From positions 1-64,000 of the forward strand of contig CASFSS010000018.1 in NCBI GenBank assembly GCA_949297445.1: 64,000 bases of DNA. The letters are read 5' to 3'. Below, in pieces: positions 50,853 through 62,677 of the stretch. Under the pieces are notes generated by a model. It saw only the letters and a program-made list of their open reading frames with translations, had not been told where the DNA came from and made no database searches. The first letter of the stretch is position 1; every line of letters begins with the position of its first letter. The position numbers and the translations under genes are program-made. The DNA is from an uncultured bacterium. Lineage in GTDB: Bacteria; Bacillota_I; Bacilli_A; RFN20; CAG-826.

Positions 50853-52280
50853 CTATTCTTTCAATTTTTTAAGTAACATATCGGAAGCAATTTTTGGATT
50901 GGCTTTGCCTTGTGATTTTGCCATTACCTTGCCAACTAAAAATCCTAAGGCGCGGTCCTTACCGTTTCTATAATCGACGATTGAATCAGGGAATTCAGCA
51001 AGAACCTGTTCAACAATATTTTTAATGTAATCTTCATCTAGTATTTGAGAAACAATTCCAAGAGCTTTTTTAGCCGTTTTAGGATCGGTTTTATTTGCTT
51101 CCATGTACGCGAAAAGTTCACGGGCTTGCGCGCTATTTATTTCTTTCGAGTCCACCATAGAAATTAAAGCTGATAAATTAGTAGGCGTAATGGCAAATTC
51201 AGTGATTGAAATACACTTTTTATTCAAGACACCACTCACATCAACATTAATCCAATTTGCTAGCGCTTTGTAATTGTTGGTAGTTTTAGCGGCCATGTCA
51301 TAATAGGCAACAATATTTTTATCAGCGCATATTAATGAAGCATCATAGTCGCTTAAAGAATAGTTTTTTTGCAGTCTAGCAAATATTTCTTCGGCTAATT
51401 CGGGGCGTGAGTTAATTGCATTAGCAATAAATTCATCGCTCAAAACAATAGGCGTTATGTTTGGCTCTGGGAAATATTTATAGTCGACTGCATCCGTTTT
51501 CACGCGCATCAAAATAGTTTCCCGCTTCGCTTCATCATAACGTCTTGTTTCTTGTTCGACCCGACCACCGCTTAAAAGAATTTTAGCTTGACGAGCAATT
51601 TCAAAATCGATGGCTTTTTGAATGTAAGATATTGAATTAATATTTTTTATTTCTACTTTTGTACCAAACGAATCGCTTCCATAAGGGCGCAATGAGATAT
51701 TGACATCGCAACGCAAAGAACCTTCTTCCATCTTTCCGTCACTTACATCAGAAAAGACGACAATTGAACGAATTTTTTCAACATATTTCATCGCCTCTAA
51801 ACCAGTTCGCATTTCGGGCTTAGAAACAATTTCGATGAGAGGAACGCCCGCGCGATTATAGTCGAGCAAAGTATGGTCGCGAAAATGAAGCTGTTTACAA
51901 GTGTCTTCTTCAATATGTAATCTTTCAATATTAATACGCTTATTTTTACCGTCGATATTAATTTCTAAATAGCCATTTGAACCAATCGGGCGTAAATTTT
52001 GCGTAATTTGATATCCTTTTGGTAGATCTGAATAAAAATAATTTTTCCGGTCAAAGTGAAGCTCATTATCGATTTGCATATGAAGGGCATCAGCGACCCG
52101 AACGGCATAAATTACAGCATTTTTGTTGACGGTTGGCAATGTACCAGGAAAGGCCATATCAAGCAACGCGACTTGCGTGTTGGCATCCGCTCCAAAAACA
52201 TTAGGCGCACTAGAAAACATTTTTGATTTAGTTTTAAGTTCAACATGGATTTCTAATCCGATAACTGCCTCAAAATTCAT
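50853..52280 (-). CDS. gatB: Asp/Glu-tRNA(Asn/Gln) amidotransferase subunit B
   Basis: The tRNA-binding and kinase subunit of GatCAB, which amidates Glu-tRNA(Gln) and Asp-tRNA(Asn). At 475 residues it is full length. It has GLEIHVELKTKSKMFSSAPN, SDLPKGYQITQ, DYNRAGVPLIEIVSKPEMR, RCDVNISLRP and DYKYFPEPNI, with a C-terminal YqeY-like helical domain. It overlaps gatA by 4 bases. Because asnS is also present (62678), GatCAB may mainly serve glutaminyl-tRNA. Confidence 0.97.
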   Translation of the reverse strand: MNFEAVIGLEIHVELKTKSKMFSSAPNVFGADANTQVALLDMAFPGTLPTVNKNAVIYAVRVADALHMQIDNELHFDRKNYFYSDLPKGYQITQNLRPIGSNGYLEINIDGKNKRINIERLHIEEDTCKQLHFRDHTLLDYNRAGVPLIEIVSKPEMRTGLEAMKYVEKIRSIVVFSDVSDGKMEEGSLRCDVNISLRPYGSDSFGTKVEIKNINSISYIQKAIDFEIARQAKILLSGGRVEQETRRYDEAKRETILMRVKTDAVDYKYFPEPNITPIVLSDEFIANAINSRPELAEEIFARLQKNYSLSDYDASLICADKNIVAYYDMAAKTTNNYKALANWINVDVSGVLNKKCISITEFAITPTNLSALISMVDSKEINSAQARELFAYMEANKTDPKTAKKALGIVSQILDEDYIKNIVEQVLAEFPDSIVDYRNGKDRALGFLVGKVMAKSQGKANPKIASDMLLKKLKE

Positions 52281-53740
52281 TTCTTCAAATTCCTTGCACT
52301 AACATTTTTTAACTTGGTAATATCTTCGACTTTTTTGCTCAAGGCAAATAGCATCATTTCTTCAAACGGCTTAGCGGTCAAATTTATGGCATATGGTAAA
52401 TCATCTTTAAAGCCAAGCGGCAAGGTGATGGATGGATAACCACCAAAATTGCCAATGACAAGATGATTATCGGCAATCAAATATTCATCGCTCAATTTAT
52501 CGAGCGAATTATCATTAATTAACGGGGCCACTGTCGGAGCAGCTATTGTCAATATATAATCGTACTTTTCAAAAATTTTATTAATTGTTTCTACCAATCT
52601 ATGACGCGCTTTTTGAGCTCGCAAAAATAAAGCATTTTGGTTTTCTTTCATCAATGCAAACGAACCGAAAATGAAACGGCGCTTAATCCATTCACTAAAC
52701 CCATTTGTTCGCGCCTTCATCATGACCTCTTGATACGTTTTTCCATCATAATATGGGCCAAATTTAATTCCGTCTAAATTGGCATTATTGCTCGTTGCTT
52801 CAGCGCAGGAAATTACAAAGTAGGTCGGAAATAATGATTCAAGAATTTTCTTAGGAACTGACACTTCTTCGACAATAGCGCCTTTCTTTACTAATTCATC
52901 AATTAACCGATGATATTTTTCCAATATTTCAGCGTCGCTAACTGCTTCGTCAATTTCTTTGATGCGAGCAATTTTAAAATTCGATAATGGTGTATCTAAC
53001 ATGGTCACATAATTGTCAATAGGCCGATTAGAAGAGGTAGAATCATTATCATCGCGGCCAGCCAACGTGTTTAAAAGAATGGCGGCGTCTTCGGTTGATC
53101 TAGTAAAATAGCCAACCGTATCAAGACTAGGCGCGAAAGAAAATAGGCCGTAACGCGAAAGACGGCTCCACGTTGGCTTAAAGCCAACTAAACCAGCATA
53201 TGCAGCAGGTTTGCGAATTGAGTCCCCCGTGTCACTCGCTAAAGCGAAAGGTACAATTGCGCTGGCCACCGATGAAGCCGAACCGGAACTAGAACCACCA
53301 ACAAGGCGAGTGTGAGTGGAATCATAGGGATTAAAAGTAATGCCTAAATGCCCGCTGGTGCCTGTTCCGCCCATCGCCAATTCATCAAGAGTAGTTTTGG
53401 CAATAGGGATGGCTTTCTTTTCTAATAATTTTTTAACAACAGTCGCATCATATAGTGGAACATATCCGTTCAAAATATTAGATCCAGCCGTCGTTGGAAC
53501 ATCTTTGGTTGATAAATTATCTTTAATCGCAAAAGGGATTCCCCATAGCATATTGTCTACTTCAACTTCACCAAGTTTGTCGAGCGCCGCAATTGCCTCT
53601 TTTTCCATGATGTATTCAAAAGCATTATTATCGTCGCTTTTAGCTCTAGCAATCGCTTCAAAAACAACCTCTTTTGGAGTAACTTTTTTCGCCACATAGG
53701 CATCGTGCAATTCTTTTATCGTTAAATCTAAATAACTCAT
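52277..53740 (-). CDS. gatA: Asp/Glu-tRNA amidotransferase subunit A (amidase)
   Basis: The glutaminase subunit of GatCAB, 487 residues, amidase-signature family. The catalytic lysine lies in PFAIKDNLSTKD and the serine pair in GGSSSGSASSVAS and SDTGDSIRKPAAYAG. The usual SDTGGS reads SDTGDS here, one residue before the nucleophile serine, which is otherwise kept. It overlaps both gatC and gatB by 4 bases, so the trio is translationally coupled. Confidence 0.97.
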   Translation of the reverse strand: MSYLDLTIKELHDAYVAKKVTPKEVVFEAIARAKSDDNNAFEYIMEKEAIAALDKLGEVEVDNMLWGIPFAIKDNLSTKDVPTTAGSNILNGYVPLYDATVVKKLLEKKAIPIAKTTLDELAMGGTGTSGHLGITFNPYDSTHTRLVGGSSSGSASSVASAIVPFALASDTGDSIRKPAAYAGLVGFKPTWSRLSRYGLFSFAPSLDTVGYFTRSTEDAAILLNTLAGRDDNDSTSSNRPIDNYVTMLDTPLSNFKIARIKEIDEAVSDAEILEKYHRLIDELVKKGAIVEEVSVPKKILESLFPTYFVISCAEATSNNANLDGIKFGPYYDGKTYQEVMMKARTNGFSEWIKRRFIFGSFALMKENQNALFLRAQKARHRLVETINKIFEKYDYILTIAAPTVAPLINDNSLDKLSDEYLIADNHLVIGNFGGYPSITLPLGFKDDLPYAINLTAKPFEEMMLFALSKKVEDITKLKNVSARNLKK

Positions 53741-54030
53741 ACTACCTTTGGCAATTTAATTTGTCCGTTTTCCTTACTGTGAGCATTTTTTAATGCATCT
53801 TCTTTTGATAAGGGAATAGAAGGAACATCCTCTCTTAAAAAAGTTGTTTGACAATCAAAAGGAAAAGTCATCGGCGAATAATTTTCAATCGTTTCATCTT
53901 CACCGATTATTTCCATTTGCTTAATGATGGTCGCAAATTCTTTTAACAACGTATCGTATTGCTCCTCTTTCATATCGAATAAGAGTCGATGAGCAGCGTC
54001 TTTTAAAATTTCTTTTGAATACTCTTTCAT
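53737..54030 (-). CDS. gatC: Asp/Glu-tRNA amidotransferase subunit C
   Basis: The small GatCAB subunit that wraps GatA and GatB together. It has 97 residues, as expected, with an N-terminal helix pair and the extended FPFDCQTTFLREDVPSIPLSKEDALKNA segment of the family. It is first in the gatCAB group, 78 bases after ligA. The -10 of its promoter is 9 bases from the ATG and no ribosome site is seen. Confidence 0.93.
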   Translation of the reverse strand: MKEYSKEILKDAAHRLLFDMKEEQYDTLLKEFATIIKQMEIIGEDETIENYSPMTFPFDCQTTFLREDVPSIPLSKEDALKNAHSKENGQIKLPKVV

Positions 54031-54039
54031 ATCAAAAGT

Positions 54040-54068
54040 ATTATTGCACTTTCTATCGTTCTTTTGAA
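54040..54068 (-). promoter_or_regulatory. candidate promoter of gatCAB
   Basis: Minus strand TTCAAA (54063-54068), 17 bases, AATAAT (54040-54045), nine bases from the gatC ATG. A dyad TTGAAG-TTTAT-CTTCAA overlaps the -35. Both hexamers are imperfect. Confidence 0.4.
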
Positions 54069-54108
54069 GATAAACTTCAAATTAAACCTTAGATTTTGAA
54101 ATATATCT

Positions 54109-58325
<4,217 letters not shown>

Positions 58326-58347
58326 TTTTATTATTACTAATAGTAAA

Positions 58348-58375
58348 ATTTTATCACAATAACTTATTCTAACAA
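58348..58375 (-). promoter_or_regulatory. promoter of pcrA-ligA
   Basis: Minus strand TTGTTA (58370-58375), 16 bases, TAAAAT (58348-58353). The leader is about 16 bases, AT-only, without a ribosome site. Confidence 0.55.
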
Positions 58376-58393
58376 AGTACAGGATACTATTTA

Positions 58394-58858
58394 TTAATAT
58401 AATTTTTTTAAGATACTTTGGACGTCGCTAGAAACATACGCGACGGTATTATTTTTGATTTCAATTAGCGATGGATACCCACTAATAAATAGACAAGATG
58501 TCGAACTACAACCGAGCGAGTATTCCATGGCATTGTCAGAAAATTGCACTCCAGTCGGTTCGTTTAGAAAAAATATATTTTCTTGCAATAATGCATATTC
58601 AATTACTTCGTTTTTAATCGAATTACAATGCGCGCACCAAGATGCATAAAAATAACAATAATAATCAGGCTGATTTTGATAAAAAATTTCATGAATTTCT
58701 ATTAAAAGATGCTCAATTTCAGAATATGAATGCTCTTTAACTTCTGATGATGAAAAACTAGATGATGTCGAGGCAAAAGCATTATTATTAAAACCATTGC
58801 TACACGATGGAATAATCAAAGTTAATGTTGCTATAAAAAGCAAATAGAAAGCACGCAT
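58394..58858 (-). CDS. thioredoxin-like lipoprotein
   Basis: A 154-residue lipoprotein. The lipobox IIPSC puts the lipid cysteine at 19, followed by a Ser-rich linker. The thioredoxin fold has the redox motif WCAHC, with ASW before it as in thioredoxins, and a cis-proline in SGYPSLIEI. A second pair of cysteines (GCSSTSC) lies between them, which is unusual and might form another disulfide. It would act outside the membrane in disulfide exchange or oxidative repair. The gene is divergent from the membrane-protein operon at 58924. Confidence 0.85.
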   Translation of the reverse strand: MRAFYLLFIATLTLIIPSCSNGFNNNAFASTSSSFSSSEVKEHSYSEIEHLLIEIHEIFYQNQPDYYCYFYASWCAHCNSIKNEVIEYALLQENIFFLNEPTGVQFSDNAMEYSLGCSSTSCLFISGYPSLIEIKNNTVAYVSSDVQSILKKLY

Positions 58859-58878
58859 ATTAATTAGATAGTTTTAAT

Positions 58879-58908
58879 AATATAAAAAGTGTCGAAAAAA
58901 AATATCAA
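58879..58908 (-). promoter_or_regulatory. promoter of the thioredoxin-like lipoprotein gene
   Basis: Minus strand TTGATA (58903-58908), 18 bases, TATATT (58879-58884). The leader is about 14 bases, without an obvious ribosome site. Confidence 0.45.
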
Positions 58909-58923
58909 TGTTAAAATTAAAAC

Positions 58924-59862
58924 ATGAATATATTTTCAAAGCGCGAAACTGTCGCTCAAAATATTACCTTCATTGCCATTATGGCGGTAATCAATGTTTT
59001 AATCTCGGTATTAATAGCATTTACAACAATAATAGCTGCCATTTTGATTATCTTCTTGCCACTTGTCAGTGTTCTTGTCGTCATATTTTGCAAAAACAAA
59101 TATTGTTTCATTTATTTAATAGCAACAATTTTGCTAAGCGTGGTAATCACATTATGGAACATTCAAAATACTATTTTTTATGTTCTACCGGCAATAATCA
59201 CCGGTTTTATTTTTGCCTATTTCATAAAAAAGAGCCTAGATATTTCTCTTGCCATTATTATTTCTTCGCTGTTTGAAGTTGGCATGATGTATTTGTCATT
59301 TATTTTCATAAAAGCAATATATGATTTAGATATGATCCAAAGTATTTTGGCAATTACAAATTTGCAAAATAACGATTTAGCAAATTATTTATTTCCGTCG
59401 TTTATGCTAATTTTAGCGATAGCACAAACAATTTTGTCGTTCATTGTTACATATAACGAAATCAAAAAAATGCAAATTATTATCAAAGAAAGCCGATATA
59501 TTCTATTAATAGAATTTATTCTAACGATTTGTCTATTATCCCTAATCATAGTTGGTTATTTCTTTAGCTTGCCACTCGGCTTTTTGGCACTAACATGTAT
59601 GACTTATTTAAGTGCGATTACTTTCATGCGTTCTATCATGCTAAAACTCAAATATATCTTGCTGATAGATTTATTATCATTAATTCCTCTAACGCTGGTT
59701 TTTGCCCTCGTCTATCCATATATCTCTAATGAGGCTGGTTTACTTCTTTTTACCATATTCCCACTATGCTGGTTTTTAGTTTTCTTGCTTGCTCGTGTCT
59801 TGAAGAAAAGTAATAAGAAAGATACAATTAATTCGCTTGGAGAGCTAGACAATAATGACTGA
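58924..59862 (+). CDS. integral membrane protein, possibly YybS/DUF2232-like
   Basis: A 312-residue protein with about eight hydrophobic helices, basic near the N-terminus (SKRETVAQNITFIAIMAVINVLISV) and with a charged C-terminal tail. Its length and helix pattern are like YybS (DUF2232), a family of unknown function in Firmicutes, but no diagnostic motif was seen, so this is tentative. TAAAAT at 58912-58917 lies 6 bases before the ATG with no ribosome site, again suggesting a leaderless start. It is the first gene of a three-gene overlapping operon. Confidence 0.65.
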   Translation: MNIFSKRETVAQNITFIAIMAVINVLISVLIAFTTIIAAILIIFLPLVSVLVVIFCKNKYCFIYLIATILLSVVITLWNIQNTIFYVLPAIITGFIFAYFIKKSLDISLAIIISSLFEVGMMYLSFIFIKAIYDLDMIQSILAITNLQNNDLANYLFPSFMLILAIAQTILSFIVTYNEIKKMQIIIKESRYILLIEFILTICLLSLIIVGYFFSLPLGFLALTCMTYLSAITFMRSIMLKLKYILLIDLLSLIPLTLVFALVYPYISNEAGLLLFTIFPLCWFLVFLLARVLKKSNKKDTINSLGELDNND

Positions 59863-60451
59863 TTTTTTTAAAACATTTGGACTTGGTGTTTTATATATTG
59901 TTTTATTGCCACTAATTTTAGCTTATTTATTGCTATACGCTCTTTATTGTTTAGTAATGTTAATTTATGAAGCTGGCAAAGTAATAATTTTCTTTTTTTC
60001 CGGCCGGCCAATTTTTCCTACCTTAAAAGAGGATAAAGAGGCAAAAGCAATTCTTGAAGAAAGAATGGCTGAAAAAAATGTCGCTGAACAGCCTCAACAA
60101 AATTCGACCACCAACACAACAACAAACACAAATAACTATTATTCAACGAATAATTACTACAATCAGTCGCAAAATGCTTTTATTGGCGGCGAACAATTTA
60201 CAAAAAACGGCGACGGACAATTTGCAAAAAATGAACAAACAGGTACAAACAATCCAAATAGCGCGATAGGCGTTACAAAATATAGTGAATTAGATTCTCA
60301 CTACCACGAGTTGCCACATATTGAAAATCAAATTACCGAAAATAGTGACGGCGATGATGAACTTAAGCGGCCGTCATTTATTGATAAAGAAATTAAAGAA
60401 GACGAGAAAACGATTGACTTCGATAAATATGATTTGGGGGATGATGAGTAA
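59855..60451 (+). CDS. membrane-tethered protein with Asn/Thr/Gln-rich low-complexity region
   Basis: A 198-residue protein of unknown function. One long or two short hydrophobic segments fill residues 8-45. After a charged stretch (about 55-80), residues about 85-135 are dominated by Asn, Thr, Tyr and Gln (TTNTTTNTNNYYSTNNYYNQ), then an acidic tail (about 150-198). The tail should be cytosolic and disordered. It overlaps the gene before it by 8 bases and the gene after by one base, so the three products are probably made together. Confidence 0.72.
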   Translation: MTDFFKTFGLGVLYIVLLPLILAYLLLYALYCLVMLIYEAGKVIIFFFSGRPIFPTLKEDKEAKAILEERMAEKNVAEQPQQNSTTNTTTNTNNYYSTNNYYNQSQNAFIGGEQFTKNGDGQFAKNEQTGTNNPNSAIGVTKYSELDSHYHELPHIENQITENSDGDDELKRPSFIDKEIKEDEKTIDFDKYDLGDDE

Positions 60452-61110
60452 TGTTAAATTATTTAGTGTCCTTAACCGATAACGATAAACGCTTAATCAT
60501 TTTATTGATTCTTATTTTTGTTCTCATTTTTGTCATTTCTGGCTACCTCGGTAAATTAATTAAAAGAATAATGAAAAGCCAAGGCAAAAAGGCCGATACA
60601 CTCGTGCATGATGTCGTCGTTAGTGGCGTTATTACAAGCAAGAAAAAATTATTTATTTTTGGTATGCGAAAAAACCAACGTTTACTCTTGAAACAAGCCT
60701 ATATTCCATTTTTAATCATGCTGGTCGCTTCATTAAGCATCGTTATTTACTGCGCAATAACCGGCAATTGGGATGTCAATATTTTTGACTACAAAATAGA
60801 AGGTGTAGGAACCTTGTTCTTCTTGCCGGATTTTGAAAAGGCCACCTACGTTAATTTCTTTGGGACAAGTATCATTTCAGACTGGCCACCTTTATTAAAG
60901 GGCCCCCATTTTGAAGTTGAAGCAATCGGCTCATACATTTTCTTCTTTGGCATGCTAGTTGGTGGTTTATGGTTTTTATACGCTACCCAAGCATTTATTG
61001 CTAGGACACATCGCCTTTATAAACTAGCTAATAATGTCTTTGAAAAAAGTTTAGAAAATTATGGCGGAATGAATGATAATCCACCACCGCAAAATAACGA
61101 CAATATTTAA
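60451..61110 (+). CDS. unknown membrane protein
   Basis: A 219-residue protein with three predicted helices: about 17-37, 88-108 and 158-178. A basic cytosolic segment lies between the first two (KRIMKSQGKKAD...KKKLFIFGMRKNQR) and an extracytoplasmic loop of about 50 residues between the second and third. The tail is Asn/Pro-rich (NDNPPPQNNDN). No family is recognised. It is the last gene of the operon, and its ATG overlaps the stop codon of its neighbour by one base. Confidence 0.68.
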   Translation: MLNYLVSLTDNDKRLIILLILIFVLIFVISGYLGKLIKRIMKSQGKKADTLVHDVVVSGVITSKKKLFIFGMRKNQRLLLKQAYIPFLIMLVASLSIVIYCAITGNWDVNIFDYKIEGVGTLFFLPDFEKATYVNFFGTSIISDWPPLLKGPHFEVEAIGSYIFFFGMLVGGLWFLYATQAFIARTHRLYKLANNVFEKSLENYGGMNDNPPPQNNDNI

Positions 61111-61125
61111 AAAAATACCGCAATT

Positions 61126-62487
61126 CTAACGTTTTATATATTTTCCAAAGTTCTTATCAATTAAAATTTTGTCATTGTCTAATGCCATTTTACCGCGTAT
61201 CAATACAGTCTCAATTTTTCCTTGATATTTAACGCCTTCCCAAATCGAATTATCCTCATTTGAGAAGGTATCTTTATTGTGATAAATAACATAATCATTT
61301 GGGTTAAAAATGACAATATCGGCGTCTTTGCCAACCACTAAATCACCTTTTTCATTCAAGTTAAAAGTTTTAGCTGGATTATGTGAAACTAATTCGACCG
61401 CTTTTGAAATGGACATTTTACCCTCCAAAGCTTTTGACAAAACAAAGGCATATAAATTTTCTATTCCATCACATCCATTAGGAGTCTTTGTAAAATTATT
61501 TTCTCCCCAAGCTTTTTCTTCTAATTTAAAAGGACAATGGTCAGTGGCAATAGTATCAATCACATTTTCATCTATTGCGCGCCACAAAGCCGCTCGACTT
61601 GCTTCTCCTTTTATTGAAGGGGAACAAACATAAAGAGCCGCTCGATCGCTTTTATAAACGTCCGAAGTAAAGTACAAATATTGTGGACACGTTTCGGCGT
61701 AAATAATTTGCCCATTTTCTTTGGCAGCTTTAATGGCCTCAATACCATCCTTGCAGGCATTGTGAACGACATATAAAGGCGCATTTGCTCGCTTAGCTAT
61801 CTCAATGGCTTTTTTAACACCAGAATATTCTACTTCTTCATCGCGAGAAATATAGTGATACCAATTGCTTACCTTCTTTTCGCTAAGCAATCTTTCGACA
61901 TTATTTTCAAGCATATCGACATCTTCAGCGTGAACGTTCACTAAAACGCCGTACTTTTTGCCTAGCGTCATAATCTTTTCAAGCGTCTGATCATCAATCA
62001 TCATGTTTTCTTTGCGATAAACCATGAAACATTTAACCGATCTAACGCCATAGGAAGGTAATTTTGCAAATTCTTGTTCAATGGCAGCGTTAAAATCAGT
62101 TATAGCAATATGAAAAGCGTAATCGACATAGGAAACATTCTTGGCTAAACTTTGTCGGCGCGACAAAATATCTAGAAGAGTGTCTCCTCTTTTTTGAATG
62201 GCGTAATCGATATAGGTAGTTACGCCTCCATGTAGCGCAGCTCTTGAGCCGCTTTCGTAATCGTCAGTCGAAACAGTTCCCCCAAAAGGCATTGCCAAAT
62301 GAACATGCGCATCGATAGCGCCGGGCAAAACATATTTATTTGTCGCATCAATTACTAAATCAAAATTTTTATCAGGGATGTTTGGCTCCACCGCAATAAT
62401 TTTTTCGTTCTCGATTGCTATATCACCAATTTGAATGTGATCAAAAAATACAAGCGTTCCGTTTTTAATTAAAATTCGTTCTTTCAT
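61126..62487 (-). CDS. dihydropyrimidinase/hydantoinase-like cyclic amidohydrolase
   Basis: A 453-residue amidohydrolase that opens cyclic amides such as dihydropyrimidines or hydantoins. Metal-site residues are visible: the HxH in IDAHVHLAMPFGG, the lysine to be carboxylated in VKCFMVYRK, H in NVHAEDVD, H in VVHNACKDG and D in ATDHCPF. PNGCDGIENLYAF and AKTFNLNEKGDLVVGKDADIVIF are typical of hydantoinases. Dihydroorotase or allantoinase are alternatives. Its ATG overlaps the stop of the small upstream gene (ATGA). Confidence 0.88.
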   Translation of the reverse strand: MKERILIKNGTLVFFDHIQIGDIAIENEKIIAVEPNIPDKNFDLVIDATNKYVLPGAIDAHVHLAMPFGGTVSTDDYESGSRAALHGGVTTYIDYAIQKRGDTLLDILSRRQSLAKNVSYVDYAFHIAITDFNAAIEQEFAKLPSYGVRSVKCFMVYRKENMMIDDQTLEKIMTLGKKYGVLVNVHAEDVDMLENNVERLLSEKKVSNWYHYISRDEEVEYSGVKKAIEIAKRANAPLYVVHNACKDGIEAIKAAKENGQIIYAETCPQYLYFTSDVYKSDRAALYVCSPSIKGEASRAALWRAIDENVIDTIATDHCPFKLEEKAWGENNFTKTPNGCDGIENLYAFVLSKALEGKMSISKAVELVSHNPAKTFNLNEKGDLVVGKDADIVIFNPNDYVIYHNKDTFSNEDNSIWEGVKYQGKIETVLIRGKMALDNDKILIDKNFGKYIKR

Positions 62488-62663
62488 AAATGAGTAAATA
62501 TATAGACCAATTCATACACTAAAAGCCCAAAAAGTGCCAAATCAATAACAAAGAAAAACCAAAACAAGCGCAGTTTGCGCTTAGCGGCGTATTGAGCTTT
62601 TAAATTTTCTTCGCCGTCTTCGTTTTGAATTCCTTCCGGATTAATCCGATTTTCTTGGTCCAT
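62484..62663 (-). CDS. 59-residue single-helix membrane peptide
   Basis: A small gene with one of the best ribosome sites in the window: AAAGGAGG (62669-62676) five bases before the ATG at 62663. The product has an acidic N-terminus (MDQENRINPEGIQNEDGEEN), a basic stop-transfer patch (KAQYAAKRKLR) and one helix (LFWFFFVIDLALFGLLVYEL) near residues 33-53, so its N-terminus should be inside. It starts 14 bases after asnS and ends in ATGA with the amidohydrolase gene. Function unknown; a membrane partner of the amidohydrolase or a regulatory peptide is possible. Confidence 0.82.
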   Translation of the reverse strand: MDQENRINPEGIQNEDGEENLKAQYAAKRKLRLFWFFFVIDLALFGLLVYELVYIFTHL

Positions 62664-62668
62664 TTTTG

Positions 62669-62676
62669 CCTCCTTT
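62669..62676 (-). promoter_or_regulatory. very strong ribosome-binding site of the 59-residue peptide gene
   Basis: AAAGGAGG on the minus strand lies just downstream of the asnS stop codon (62678-62680) and five bases from the ATG. It decides the reality and the start of the small gene. Confidence 0.8.
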
Positions 62677-62677
62677 A

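Noticed and set aside
54061-54095. Dyad TTGAAG-TTTAT-CTTCAA as a terminator of ligA
   Set aside because: The stem is only six base pairs, rich in A-T, with no U-run on the expected side.
58908-59276. Cysteine- and histidine-rich plus-strand open frame
   Set aside because: It overlaps the well-formed membrane-protein gene at 58924 in another frame and has no domain features or ribosome site.
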